Source of the DNA: Anopheles merus
Lineage: Eukaryota; Arthropoda; Insecta; Diptera; Culicidae
Direction: 5' to 3'
Assembly: GCF_017562075.2 (NCBI RefSeq)
Contig: NC_054083.1
Coordinates: forward strand, 10,710,107-10,774,106
DNA: 64,000 nucleotides
Part shown: piece after piece, positions 23,901-43,125 of the stretch
How the letters are laid out: each line of letters starts with the position of its first letter
How positions within the stretch are numbered: position 1 is the first letter of the stretch
Program-made: the position numbers and the translations under genes
The notes under the pieces: generated by a model
What the model was told of the DNA's origin: nothing
Database searches by the model: none
The model's input: only the letters and a program-made list of their open reading frames with translations

Positions 23901-25845
23901 AGCATGCACATCAAGAGGTGCGACGTGTTCATGATCATTGTTCAAATGTTTTGTGACGAAAAAGGTTTATGTTTATTAATATCCAGCACAGCGACAAAAA
24001 AATGTTTAGAATGTGCTTTTGTAGCACGTGATTGAGTTGCATTCACGCTAAGCAAACGTTGATTGTGATCAATAGCTGTGTTAATGTGGCTTACGTCGAA
24101 TACCATTAAATCTTTAAAAAAAACGAATCCAGAATCGTAGACTTTATAAAGTGCCTTGGTTTTCGCTATGCATAACAAGCATTAAGTAGTAAGTTGGTAG
24201 TAACATTGACTTCCTGTATTTTTTTACGTCGCCATCAAACTAGGTCAGATTATAGAATGTACCCGTGCACGCAATTCGTGCGCCGCACATTCGCTTTACC
24301 TTGGCGTCCAAGAACTGGTCGATTGTTACGTTCTGATTAATAATACGTATGTGTATGTGTTTTCGTTCTCATATATCTGTACAGGATAAGGTGACGGCTA
24401 CGATGAGCCATGGTGCTCCCGTCGGTACCAAGACCGCGTCGGAGACGGCAGGTCCGCGCGGTCCGGTGCTGCTGCAGGACGTTCACCTGATCGACGAGCT
24501 GGCCCACTTTGACCGTGAGCGTATTCCGGAGCGCGTTGTGCACGCTAAGGGAGCCGGTGCGTTCGGTTACTTCGAGGTTACCCACGACATCACGCAGTAC
24601 TGCGCCGCCAAGCTGTTCGAGAAGGTTGGCAAGAAAACGCCACTTGCCGTACGCTTCTCTACCGTCGGCGGCGAGAGCGGCTCGGCCGATACGGTACGCG
24701 ATCCGCGCGGTTTCGCCGTCAAGTTCTACACGGACGATGGGGTGTGGGATATGGTCGGCAACAATACGCCCATATTCTTCATCCGTGATCCGGTGCTATT
24801 CCCGAGCTTCATCCACACGCAAAAGCGCAATCCCGCCACCCACCTGAAGGATCCGGACATGTTCTGGGACTTTATTTCGCTGCGACCGGAGACGACGCAC
24901 CAGACGATGTTCCTGTTCTCCGACCGGGGCACTCCGGACGGTTACCGTTTCATGAACGGGTACGGTTCGCACACGTACAAGCTGGTCAACGCGGACGGCA
25001 AGCCAGTGTACTGCAAGTTCCACTTCAAGACGGACCAGGGCATTAAGAATCTGGATCCGGCCCGTGCGAACGAGCTGACCGCCACCGATCCGGACTACAG
25101 CATTCGCGACCTGTACAATGCGATCGCCAAGAAGGACTTCCCCAGCTGGACGCTCAAGGTGCAGGTGATGACGTTCGAGCAGGCCGAAAAGGTTCCGTAC
25201 AATCCGTTCGATCTGACCAAGGTTTGGCCGCAGAGCGATTTCCCGCTCATTCCGGTCGGTCGTATGGTGCTGGACCGCAACCCGAACAACTACTTCGCCG
25301 AGGTGGAACAGGCCGCGTTTGCCCCATCTCACCTGGTGCCCGGCATCGAGCCGTCGCCCGACAAGATGCTGCAGGCGCGTCTGTTCGCTTACGCCGATAC
25401 GCACCGTCACCGCGTGGGTGCCAACTATCTGATGCTGCCGGTCAACTGCCCTTACCGGGTAGCGACCCGCAACTTCCAGCGCGATGGGCCGATGAACTGC
25501 ACCGACAATCAGGGCGGCGCGCCGAACTACTTCCCGAACTCGTTCAGCGGTCCGCAAACCTGCCCGAGGGCGCACAAGCTGCAGAACACGCCGCTGAAGC
25601 TGTCGGGCGATGTTAACCGGTACGAAACGGGAGATGAGGACAATTTCTCGCAGGCGACCGTGTTCTACCGTCGCGTGCTGGATGACGCTGGCCGCCAGCG
25701 CCTGATCAATAACATCGTGGGACACCTGAAGGATGCGTCGCCGTTCCTGCAGGAACGTGCGGTGAAGAATTTCGCCATGGTTGATGCCGATTTTGGCCGT
25801 CACCTTTCCGAGGGACTGAAGCTGCGCCGCACGGCCAATCTGTAA
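16957..25845 (+). CDS. Cat: Catalase (haem, peroxisomal)
   Basis: Exon 1 (16957-17010) codes for MSRNPAENQLNAYKDAQK. An AAG|GTACGC donor and a TGTACAG acceptor join it in phase 0 to exon 2 (24385-25845), giving 504 residues, the usual size for animal catalases. The enzyme converts hydrogen peroxide to water and oxygen. The distal haem His (about residue 71, in VVHAKGAGAFGYFEVTHD), the catalytic Asn (about 144, in MVGNNTPIFFIRDP) and the proximal haem-ligand Tyr (about 354, in RLFAYADTHRHRVG) are all present. The protein ends TANL, close to the non-classical -KANL peroxisomal signal of vertebrate catalase. Codon use is strongly GC-biased at third positions, typical of a highly expressed mosquito gene. 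The ATG inside exon 2 (ATMSHGAP) is not needed, because exon 1 matches the conserved insect N-terminus. Transcription is likely driven by the TATA box near 16767. Confidence 0.96.
17011..24384 (+). other. Large first intron of catalase (7.4 kb)
   Basis: No nested gene is recognisable on either strand; the open frames present are short and have no domain character. It contains a poly-C tract at 17904-17931 and a poly-G run near 19465. GATA-type sites occur, for example TTATGATAAGATAAAG near 22073-22088. Long first introns often hold regulatory elements, but none can be proven here. Confidence 0.6.
17904..17931. repeat. Poly-C tract (28 bp)
   Basis: An uninterrupted C run in the catalase first intron. 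It is likely length-variable and prone to sequencing error. Confidence 0.9.
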
Positions 25846-26170
25846 GGTGAAAGACGATCGACGCGGATGTAGCAAAGCAAACATTCGGTATCGTTCAACA
25901 TTCTATCATGCACCGGTAAAGAAGCATACAATTATTACGGTGCCGCCAGTGAGAGGAGAAGCGGCTCAAGAAGCTGCCGGCAATAGCTTCTGCTTAGGAT
26001 TTACACCAGCTAGAGGGAAATGGGGCTTACGTTATTCTGTACTTTTGATCTTCTTTTCTTTGTATTTGGCATGCAATTGCTTAGACCCCATGTAAGTGCA
26101 TCCGAGTGCAATATTTCCTATGCGAGTGCCAGACACTCGTGTAATTGTTATTTTTGTAAACAATTTTATC

Positions 26171-26186
26171 AATAAAATCTAATAAA
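26171..26186 (+). promoter_or_regulatory. Catalase polyadenylation signals
   Basis: Two AATAAA hexamers, at 26171-26176 and 26181-26186, lie about 330 bp after the catalase stop in an AT-rich stretch. They are the first good signals downstream of the stop. Confidence 0.65.
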
Positions 26187-26981
26187 ATCTTATGGTTTTA
26201 TAAAAATAATTAAAGTTTTTGGTTATTCAAAGCGAAAGAAAGCACTAATATCCCTGAGTCGATTTTACGCTAGACTGGGGAACTGGTGCGCTAGGAAGGA
26301 CTGGAATGAAAATAGCCTAATGACCTCTTTGCTGTGCGCCTGCAGGTATGCAATATTTTTCCCTGTTTCTAGGTTACTCGTTATTGCTTAGCACAAATTA
26401 AAAAAATAAAAATTTTGGAAATTCAACCAACAAAGGTAAGAATTAAGGCAAACTTAAAATAAATAATTAAACTGCATTCTGAGTCTGAAGGGGTATGTAA
26501 TCTTTTATATGCATGATTAAAAATCACAGAAATTAACAGATACGTTTTTTTAAATCGCCTAAATGTAGGCAATCCAAAATACGCACTGTGATCTCACCGT
26601 TCCACTGTGGTCGCATTTTCTGTGCATTTGAACTTGTCGTATATTGACAGTTGATTTTGACAGTTCTGCTCATAGACGTTTATAATGCGAAGGTACGGTC
26701 ATATTTGTAATTTGAGCAGATTTGAAATTAAACATATCCCTTAAAAATGTGTATTTAGTTAATTATTCATTCGAAAATAATTGAATGGTTTCAGTCATAT
26801 CTATTACGAATACTGATTGTTTACATAAAATAAAGTAATTTGCTTTAACAAATTGCAGTTTGTTTATGGTCATGGTGTTTTTTTGAATTTCACAATGGTC
26901 TCGAAAGTAACCGTTTTTATCCCATTTTTGTTAGTAATAGATTATCATTGGGTATAGCAAACTACATACTGTATAAAGCAA
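26187..26981. other. No gene; AT-rich intergenic DNA
   Basis: Nothing coding is visible. A TGACAGTT-rich patch near 26640-26670 resembles sequence often seen in MITEs, but no paired ends were found. Confidence 0.4.
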
Positions 26982-27559
26982 CCCAAGTGCCACAAATCCA
27001 CTAAACGACCACTAAACGGCTTCTAAACGACTCAAGTTCTCTACCTAAACGGAATATAGAAAGACTTCGTTTAGCAGACGGCAAACGACTCATTCATTCT
27101 AAAAATAGCAAAAAAGCTGGTGGCGCTCTCTGTTGGTGGGATACCCCAACCAGTTGAGCTTCATCGCTTGGAGGAGAGCTTTCTTATTTCTTCTGTACTG
27201 TTGTATGGTTTCGCATTGAAGTTATGCATCGCTAGAACTAGAACGGCGATACGATTGTTTAAATACTAAACTCCAATGGAAACCACCAGTACTGAAGCAA
27301 GTGAGATTTGAGTAATGGTCGTCGGTGTTGATACCCATGTATCTGACCACACGACCATTCATATAGATTTTTGCTCGGAAAGTTAGAAGGCTATATAATA
27401 GGTATAATAGCGAAACATATTGCAAGAAAAGGATAGCAATATAATGATGAGTTGTAATACGCCATCTATTGATCAAACCAATGAAGCTGTGGAGCTTGCA
27501 TTTTTTTTATATGGATATTCAATTTTTCAGTCGTTTAAGCTTAATCTGTGGCGCTTGGG
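26982..27559 (+). mobile_element. MITE family with CCCAAGYGCCACA termini, copy 1
   Basis: It begins CCCAAGTGCCACAAATCC and ends with the reverse complement of CCCAAGCGCCACAGATT. A left subterminal array of CTAAACG-type repeats (about 27000-27090) is present. A 591-bp copy lies in opposite orientation at 45378-45968, and a fragment at about 46725-46780. No transposase is encoded. Target duplication is not clear at this copy. Confidence 0.75.
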
Positions 27560-27899
27560 AAATTCTTTTTTTTTTTTGTTAATCTAGGTATTGGTGTAGA
27601 TAATCTATATTATAACATTATCTTCAATTATAAAAAAAGGAAAACAAAAAAAATAACTACAAACAATCATATTAAATTGTAAGCTCAATAAAATATAAAA
27701 TTCTTACACTTTTTTTTAACAGTTCAATAATTCGTACAAAACCACTTAATGAGATTTGCCAACGGGCCGATTTCAACTGCCCGAGACCATTGTGCGATGT
27801 GTCCGATTGTGTGCGCGTGTGTGTGTGAGTGGTTGTGTGCGTAGAGGGTGAAAAGTCGCAGGCAACAAACAGCCAGGCTCTAGTGTAGCTTTTGCTTAG

Positions 27900-29149
27900 A
27901 CGGACTTTTTTTTCGTGGGTAGTGAACGGCAATGTCGAAATCCACTCGTTCTGTGCGCATTGTGCTGCAGATTGTTATTGATTGAAAGTGTAAAGTTTGT
28001 CAAACGCGCGCCGAGCAGTGTTTCAGCCACCCTTGTGCATGCGTGTATGTGTAGCAATCGTCCGGGAGGTTTACGTTTGCCTCTCCGTGCCATTGTGACT
28101 GACGGAGCATTTTGTGCGTCGTGCGCGCGACACTACCAACGAGAGGCCCATCACTTTCCTGTGCCCCGAAACCTGTGGAAGCCAGCCAGCCTGCCCTCGC
28201 ACACCGGTGAATGCTGTGAAGCGTCCGCTGGCAAAGCCTACTCCGTTGGTGCTTTTGTAGCGCACGATTGTCCACGCGCCAGCATCGGGAGAGAGAGCGC
28301 CGCCCGAAACGCATACACACGCGCGCACACACGCGCTTACACGCACACGGCCGTGCAAGGGCACAGATCGGGCCAGACTAGCAGAACCGAATTGGTGTGT
28401 GGCAAAGTACCCGCGCGCGCGTTCGCACATCGTCGTCGTCGTCGTCGTCGTCGTCGTTGGCATTCGTAGAAGTGAGATTATCGGTCGTCGGTTGGTCGAT
28501 TCGGACGTTGTCGCTCCGCTGAGGGCGCGCAGCAAAACATAACACACAGCGGCTCGCACCACTATTCCGCACCTGTGCCCTTTCCGCGCGGTAAAGTGCC
28601 CCCTCTCCTCCGCCGCCGACCCCCCCCCCCTGCTCCTCACCCACGGGAGGAGTCCCTTTTAGTTTCTACGCATACACATACGCACGCGCCCCACAGCTAG
28701 CGAGAACTCCACCAGGCGGCAGCAGTAGCAGCAGCAGCAGCAGCAGTTGGCAGGCAGGCGCACACAGAGGAGAAAACTCCACCATCATATCCCGTTGGCC
28801 GTGTGTCGCCGTCGTTTTCGTCGGCGCTTTGTCCCCCGTGATAGCACAGGATCAACATCCGAGGACGGAAACTAAATTCCGCTGAAAATATCTCCGTCCG
28901 CGCGCGCTAGACAGCAGCATCGTCGTTATCGGTTCGGCCGACAGGCTCTGAGGCTCTCGGTTTCGCTTGTTAGCCAGCGTCGGTCGGTCGTCGTAACACC
29001 GAACGAACGGGTAACGCGTGCCAGCCAGATTCGGCGACAATCATCATCCTTCGCAGGTTTTGATTGTCCTTGTTGGTGTAATCCACCCCGCCCACTCTCG
29101 CTCTCTGCCCTCCGTCCCTCCTGCGAACCGGGGTAGACGCTAGACTTCA
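27900..29149 (+). other. Probable 5' UTR / promoter region of Deaf1
   Basis: The DNA becomes GC-rich and CpG-rich, with CA/CG simple repeats, a (CGT)9 run near 28429-28456 and a (CAG) run near 28724-28746, directly before the Deaf1 start codon. Many upstream ATGs occur but no conserved protein does. The exact start of transcription cannot be fixed from sequence. Confidence 0.45.
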
Positions 29150-35604
<6,455 letters not shown>

Positions 35605-38570
35605 CCTTTAATGTTCTAATCGGGCCAACCCGAGAGGGTAAAACCGCTTGTTCGACGGACAATCGGCTTGCTTGGCTCCGATGACGGACTTAGGTCATAA
35701 TATCGCACCCCACTTACGTAAAAAACGTAATTCCGGTAGCAGATGTGTTGGACAGTTCGCTAGCTCGTGAAATATTTTATACACCATTTTCACCAGATAG
35801 CAAACAGTCCAAAACAACTGCACCGAAGGACAGTTTAAGCTCGGTTCGGAATCGTTTTCACTAGCTTACAGGATTTGTTGATTGTTTTATTGCTTTAGCT
35901 ATTTTTACACTGTTTTTTTTTTATTAGTTTTAAATTATATTACGTTTATTTGTTTTCGAGATATACTTTCACGAATCCGTAGTGGCAAATGTCAAAATGA
36001 ATTATAATGAATGTACAGAAAGAACCAAGACTTACCTTACTTCAGCTCGTCCTTGGCAAGACATAGCAATAGTGACACAAATTTCAAACACACCTAAAGT
36101 ACGACCACATACGCACGTACAATGAAGCGATTGAAATTAAATCACGCGATTGAAATAGGCTCCTTCATTCAGAATGTTATTCTCATGATTCTGTATTTGA
36201 TGTAGGAAAGGAAGTAATCCCTTCCTGAGAAGTGTATAATAATAACACTAGCTGATGTACAGTGCGTCTATTTTTATTGCAATTAGTAATATTATATTGT
36301 ATTATTACGTGTATTTTTTGTTGTCTTAGGTAAATTAAATTCAATCAAGTGTATGTATTGCTGTATATTTAAGTAGACGGAAGTATCGTTTACGCAGGGA
36401 TTCGTGCAGATAACGTACAAGAATGATTTATTTTTAAAAATATTTCTTCAATTTTGATATACTAATGCAGATATACTAAAGTTAAGGGTAATGCAAAAAA
36501 GCAAGCTCTAGCGAATGTAGGCGATAATGTACTTCCGATTGTAAAGACTTTGGTTGCAATTTAAATGAGCATAATTTTAGAAATATTTAGGATTAGTGTA
36601 TGTAATTTAAGAGAAAATAATGAATAGAATCAATCGTGCAAGGGTGTATGTAAGAAACATGTTTTAAAGCCAGTTATTTTGTCTACACACATGCTCCATC
36701 CCGATGCTGCTCTACATTATGGCGAAAAGGGTTTGAAAGACTGTCTTGTCGCAAAGTATACCCTGAGAGAGTTTTAAAATGGCAGAATGTTATTGTTTTA
36801 CCTTGATATTTTCAAATTTTTATTTTATTATAATTTCAGCTTATTCCTCCTCTTCCCTTGGACCAATATAAAACTCATTTGCTTTCGTTTGGCGAAACAG
36901 TCGTTGATATTTGATACAGATACTATCTGTATTCACCATTTTGTCTTATATGATATAGCGGGGGTTTAAAAGGGTTATCATAGTATTGGAACACTTTCTT
37001 GACCGTGTGGCAACAAGTGGACTATACAGCACCCTTTTTGGACAGACGTATGTGGAATCCAATAAAGGAAATTGCAATGTATCTGTCCAAAAAGTGTGCC
37101 ACAGAGTCCAATTGCCGTCACATAAAGTTCACTTCCCGTAAGTAAGAGTCAATAAAGTGTCCCAAAATTATGAGAACCCCTGAAAACCCCGAGTAAGCAA
37201 CGGTAGGAATCAATCCATTGAAACGAATGGGTTATGCATTGGGAATTAAATCCCATTGGTTATTTCTTGAACACAATGCATTAGCCCATTCAGTCAAGAA
37301 CCAAAAACAAAAAAAACTAACAAAAACAGAAGAGCTGTTTTGGATAATCACACAAAGCCATTAACAAAACTTTTCGTGCAGCTACACACAACACGTATAA
37401 TGTTGCGTTTGTTTCTTCTTCGTCGTTCTTTACTATTTTTAATGAAGCAACATTTCTAGTACACTTATCAAAAGAAATTACACTGGTTGGTTAAGTGCAT
37501 GCATACAATGTAAAACTGAAATTGATCGTAATTTGACATATTGGTGTAATTCTTTTAGCGAAGATTCTTTCCACTATGTAGAAGCGTGTTAGCACTTATC
37601 AATACATAACGACCAAACGAATGCGCAAACCGGCGACCGGATTTTCTGTGTGGCACAAGCATTCGTTAAACTTTAAAAACAATCTCTTTACATTGTAAAC
37701 CGAATTATCAGAAACAACGGATGATTGTTTATGAGCAAATTTAAGCTATAGTAATAATTTGGCAATATTGCCGATTGAAGATGAAACTTGTGCAAGGTTA
37801 AGCGACTATGGGAAGGAAAAAAACGAATGATATCTTACTGTGTAAAGTGTGCAAAACAAAATCGGGTTTCCTTCCTTCATCTATGCAGTCTCGTACAATG
37901 AGTACACATTGTATGTAAACCATAGATGGAAAGATTTACTTCATGACGGTGTCCAGTGTATCGTGTGGTAAACGAAATTTTATACAATGAAATGCAATTA
38001 TAGATGTGAATATTTGAATGTAGCGTGAACTAAAAACATTCATTTAGCTAAATACAGGATCTAAATTAGATTACTGGTGTAATTCTGAAAAAATAAAAAC
38101 TTTGAGACACTTAAAAACGCATTTTACTAAATATTAGTTTCACTGTATTGAGAAAACATTGCGAAAAGTGCGAAACTGTTTGTGGTTTGGTTGAAACACT
38201 GTATAATTTATGTATTTGCATTTTTGTGAAGCGTATTTTATGTGTTCGTTATTTGCTATAATTTATGCTAATTATTACAAACAAATAAGTTCAAAATTAC
38301 GAAAATAATGTGACTATCTTTGTCAGCCTTATCTTTTTTGCTGGTTGTCGACCCCTGCAATCGACAATAAATTTGACGATAGGTATTTTTAATTGAAGTA
38401 CTGAAAATATTTCCATGCTTCGAATTTTATAGTTAACGTTAACGTATCAGTATATTATGTGATTTAAACAAAAACAAATTACCGTAATCCTTAATTTTAT
38501 TTCAAATAACACATCGAATTTCCAATCGACGTTAAGGAAAAGTCAATCAATCTCAACTTCAATAATCTAT
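35605..38570 (+). other. Deaf1 3' UTR and AT-rich intergenic DNA
   Basis: No coding region is seen. AATAAA hexamers appear at 37061-37066 and 37151-37156, with few good ones earlier, so the Deaf1 3' UTR may be about 1.5 kb. An imperfect inverted repeat, CCTTTTTGGACAGA near 37032 and TCTGTCCAAAAAG near 37082, could form a hairpin around the first signal. Confidence 0.45.
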
Positions 38571-38644
38571 CTTAGGCTGCGCTCTGGCACCAATCGAACA
38601 CGACATCTGACTCGAACAAACCCATATAATCATATGGAGGTGCA

Positions 38645-38671
38645 CTTCTTCTTCTTCTTCTTCTTCTTCTT
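38645..38671. repeat. (CTT)9 simple repeat
   Basis: Read on the minus strand this is (GAA)n. It lies just inside the left 25-bp inverted repeat and could be the 3' simple-repeat tail of the LINE, since many I-like LINEs end in short tandem repeats. The 0.9 kb between it and the end of ORF2 makes this uncertain. Confidence 0.7.
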
Positions 38672-39563
38672 CAGTTTGTCGAGGTCGTTTGACGGTTCGG
38701 AACTGAAGTCCAGCTTCCTGGGCCCTTCAATACTAGTCCGCTATTGTGTTAAACACAACCTCTGTTGTTTTTGGACGGCATCAAAGGCCATATGTCCTCT
38801 TTATATACCCAAGCGAAATTTTTCGGGGATAATGAACACAAACTCATGCCATCTCTCTCTATTCATCAGCCCTACTCTCTCACACGCATCGATGAACTTT
38901 TACACATATCTTTGTTAATTGTATTATATTTGAAGGGTTTAAAAGTGATAGATAACAATTCATGTTCATGAAGTAGTTATGGTCAAATGTTAACGGTGTA
39001 ATGTTTGTACCATGGTCGACATGAGTTCAATTCCATTTTTATTGTTTTTATTGATGATTTAAAGTTTTATTTAATTTTTAAAACATCCTCCTCCAATAAC
39101 TTCAAACCCATTTACTCATTGTTAGAAATGCGTGTTTAATAGTTAATCTGTTATTTTTATTGTTTTATTTATTTCTTTTCATTTATTTAGTATCAGTACC
39201 CCTTCATACAACCAAACCAGTAAATAGCACGATAATGAATAATAATATGGTGGCGCAACTGGCAAAGTGATTCCAAATAGAACTAGCGATGTGGTTGGTA
39301 GCATCAAGGATGAAGCATGAGCATGAATTGGAACATGAGTGGAGGGAGTGAATCCGAATGTTCATTTCTATTTTTAGCTCTTTTTCGCATGGGTTCATCT
39401 TTCACGTGTGTTCACTATCCCCGAAAAGACCAGCGAAAACCAGCGTGGTCGGGAGCTTGGGTATGTGATTTGTTTTCTGAAGTTTTGTTTGTGTTGTCAG
39501 TTTATGTTGCTAGGTTAAGTACTTCATCGGTTTATTTATGTCATGTAGTTTAATCAAGACGTT

Positions 39564-42500
39564 TCAGAAGGATATTCGGTTAGTATTTATAAATTTTATC
39601 ACCATTTTCATTTTATTTTTATCTTTCGTCTTCCAGGGCTTGATGAAGTTTTGTTCATTTATTTCCAGCTGGTCTTTTCGTTCCATGTCGAATTTGTGGC
39701 AAGAGAAGACTCTGTGACTCGCTGTATCTTCTACGTTACAAATTGCACATGTTCCTCTGTCTATGAGCTTCATTTTGTGTAGCCAGAAATTACCATAGTC
39801 ATGGCCCGCTATTAATCTATTTAGTGTTTTGATGTCCTTTGCTGGGATTTTTAGTTTATGGTGCCACATTTTGTTTTCTATTGAGCTTTGGTATCTGGCA
39901 AACTTTTTCCCTTTGCTTCGGCATAGTTCAGTGTACCATGTATTAGTCTCGTGGTTAGCTCTCTGTTGGAATAAATTAATAGCATCTTTCAATCTTATTT
40001 TGTTATTTATCACAGTTTGTTTACTAAGACTATCTTTGGCTAATTGGTCGGCAATTTCATTTCCAGCTATTCCGACATGGCTTGGGATCCATTGGATTAT
40101 TGCTCGAGTAACTTCACAGTTATGTAGTATTCTCCCGAGGAGTTCGTCTATTCGGTTTTCTTCTTTGGCTGTATTTAGTGTTTGGCATGCTGATAGACTG
40201 TCTGTGTAAATGGCAATATTATTCCAGCGTTTTTTTGTCGACATCTCGAGTGCCAGGTCTATGGCGTAGAGTTCTATAGTGCTTATGGATGTTGGGTGTT
40301 GGAGTTTCTTTGATATTTTGAGTTTTTCAATCGGAGTTTTTACATAAATTCCTATGCCACAATTTTCATCTTTTTTGCTGCCGTCTGTATATATTTTTAT
40401 GATGTGAGTTGATGATTTGCATGCTTGTTTGGTAAAGCACTGTTATGTTTCAAATACTTTGAAATGGTTGAAATCATACTTAGTTTTGTTGTTGAAGGTG
40501 AGTTTGTCAGTTATGTATGTTTTTTCTTGAGCGGTTAGGTTTCTTGATGTGATTGGGAGTGGCTGAGATGTTGTGGTGAAAAAGGAATGTGCTATTGCTT
40601 TGCATAGTTGTTTTTGCATAAGAAGTTTAGACCGTATGTGGAAGGGCATTTCTGCTGCTATGGCGTGGAGTGTGTTGATCGAAGTAGTTTTTGTGCAGCC
40701 TGTAATTTTCCTGAGTGACTGGTTAATTATTGTTTTCATGGTGTTGAGTTTGTTTTTGTTGGCGTTGCTACTTAGAGTTATCCCGTATTCCAGGGTACCT
40801 CTCACAAGAGCTTGGTGTAGTTGTTTAGCTTTTTCTGGATTTATGTGGTTGGATTTGTTGCATACGGCTTTAATGAAATTCATTTTTTTCTGGGCTTTGT
40901 TGATTTGGTTGTTAATATGGGAGTGGAATTTTAATCTGTTGTCAATTTCTATGCCTAGAAAGTGGTGGGAGTTGACTTGTTCAAGGGGAGTTCCGTTTAG
41001 TAAGTGTAGTAAGTGTAGTTTTTGGAAAATGTCATGAGTTTTGTTTTTGCTACGTTTATTTCAAGTTGAAGGGAAGATAGATAGGAAGTGTGTTTTTGTT
41101 TGAGCTGCTGAAGAGGTGATTGCACTTCCAATTAATGCGAAATCGTCTGCAAATTGGATTATATTTACATTGTCCCGGTTTAGTTCGTGACATCCACTTG
41201 TATACAGGTTGAAAAGCAGTGGTGAAAGGACATCCCCTTGGGGCAACCCGTTAATTATCCTTCTCTTAATCGATTTTCCTTCAGCAGCGATCTCTACCAG
41301 TCGGTTTGAGAGGAATCCTTCTATCCATCTGATATCTTCTTGTGGTATCATTTTTCCGGAGAGGATTTTTGTTAAAAGGCCAACATTCACACTATTGTAG
41401 GCGTTTTTAATGACAATAAAAACTACTGTAGTGTTTTTGTTTTTTCTTATGTTATTTTTTAAGATGTTGGAGAGTGAATCAACTGCGGAGGTTGTGGGAC
41501 GGTTTTTTTCTAAATCCAAAGGATGTGCTGGGGAGGATGTCAATCTTATCTACTATGTGGTTAATGTTGTGTAAGATGCCCGTGTTTGCCACTTTCGTTA
41601 TAGTAGGAAGCAAAGCTATGGGTCTGTGATTTGCTGCTAGACTGAGATCCTTGCCGGGTTTTCCAATTGCTACAATTTTTATTCTTCTGAGCCTCAATTT
41701 TTATTCTTCAACCTATTTCCACGACTCCTCTTTTGTACATGTCATTGATGTTTCCGATTATGGCTTTGGTGTTTTCGCTGCTTGAATGTTTTGTACGATA
41801 GTTTCAATGTTTTGTACGATATTTTGTCAATACCAGGAGCAGAATTCTTTTTTGAGTTTAGGATATTGTGCCATCTGTTGTAATCAATTAGATTTTTATC
41901 GCTTATGAATCGGGGTCTTGTTCCATTTTTTTCAAAATGAAATGAATCAAAATGAATTTTTAAGAACTCTTTTGCTGGGGATTCATCTATGGCAATCTTG
42001 TTTGTTCTGGCAGGTTTATCTTTGAACATTCCCATAAGAGTCCAAAGGTCATCCATTGAGGATTGAGAATCGATCAAGTCTAGTTTTTCCTCGATTCGTT
42101 TGGTTTCTGATTTTTCTTTTGCGAATCGAAATTTGGCTGATTCTTTCTTGTACTTGATTTGGTTTTCGATCGTCCGATTTTGGTTATAGTCTGTTCTAGC
42201 TCTGCATTTCTCTTCCCATGCTTTTTGAACGATATCATTCCACCATGATTTTGGGGTGAACGGGGTCTTGATTTTGTTTCTTAAAATAATTTTATTAATA
42301 TCTTTGGTAATTGAGTCGATGTCAGAATTGTTATTGTATGGTAGGCTGGATATTTCTTCGTCTATTTTTTTCTTATTATAAACTGTGATTTTTGTGGGGG
42401 AGGTTTGAATAGGTTAAAATTGGTGAATATAAGCCTATGTCCACTATTGCCGATGTGTATGTCTGAAACGTTCCTTTGAATATGTGGGGTTATAGCTAGA

Positions 42501-43079
42501 GAGGTGATTGTCAAATCTATTGCTGAGTTACTTTTGTTTGGGTCTGGGTTAATGAAAGTTTGTTCATCGTTATTTATCACAGTTAGATTGTTTTCATTAA
42601 TTTCATGTAAAAGGATATTTCCTTTTCCGTCACACGTCTGATCTCCCCATTCAGAGTGATGAGAGTTAAAATCACCCATTATTATTAATTTGTTATATTT
42701 TGCTAAGCTTGATATGCTAAGGGTTAGTAAGCTGCGGAATGTTGCGATTGGTGTGTTGGGTTTAACGTACACCGAAGCGATTACTAAGCCTGCTTGCTTT
42801 ATACGAGCGGCTACTATCTGTATGTATGGGTTAGGGGGAAACTTTTAGTTTTTCTATGTTGAGCTCTGTGCGTATGATTATTGCCGCTCCTCCGTAACCA
42901 TCTTCTCTATTGTCCGATATTAGTTCATAGTGTGGGATGTTTATTTTCCCTATGGCTTTATCATCCAACCATGTCTCCTGCAGGCAGGCTACATCGATCT
43001 TCCTTTTTATTAGCAATTCTATAATTTCTTCTTTGTTGGCTCTTAGTCCCTGTATGTCAGCTTGTAATAACCAAAGCAT
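39564..43079 (-). pseudogene. LINE ORF2 (endonuclease, reverse transcriptase, RNase H), multiply broken
   Basis: Endonuclease pieces are at 43079-42831 (GLRANKEEI, VACLQETWLDD, GYGGAAIIIR) and 42772-42362 (MGDFNSHHSEWG, SAIDLTITS). Reverse transcriptase pieces are at 42077-41742 (SAPGIDKISYKTLK), 41697-41479 (GKPGKDLSLAANHRPIALLP) and 41543-41061 (NGLPQGDVLSPLLFN, QFADDFALIG). The segment 40883-40443 is the connection region. RNase H is at 40244-39564 (IAIYTDSLSACQTL, WIPSHVGIAGNEIAD). Reading frame changes occur near 42.8, 42.2, 41.7 and 41.5 kb. In motif A the usual Asp is replaced (VVFIVIKNAYNSVN), so the polymerase site is lost as well. It is therefore an inactive copy. Confidence 0.85.
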
Positions 43080-43125
43080 GAGACCAAATGTTTAAGTGTG
43101 GATGTGGATGCCTTGTGAGTGGTAT

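Noticed and set aside
24796..25884. 362-residue open frame antisense to catalase
   Set aside because: It is the mirror of a GC3-biased coding exon. Arg/His/Val-rich composition and lack of any domain mark it as a shadow frame.
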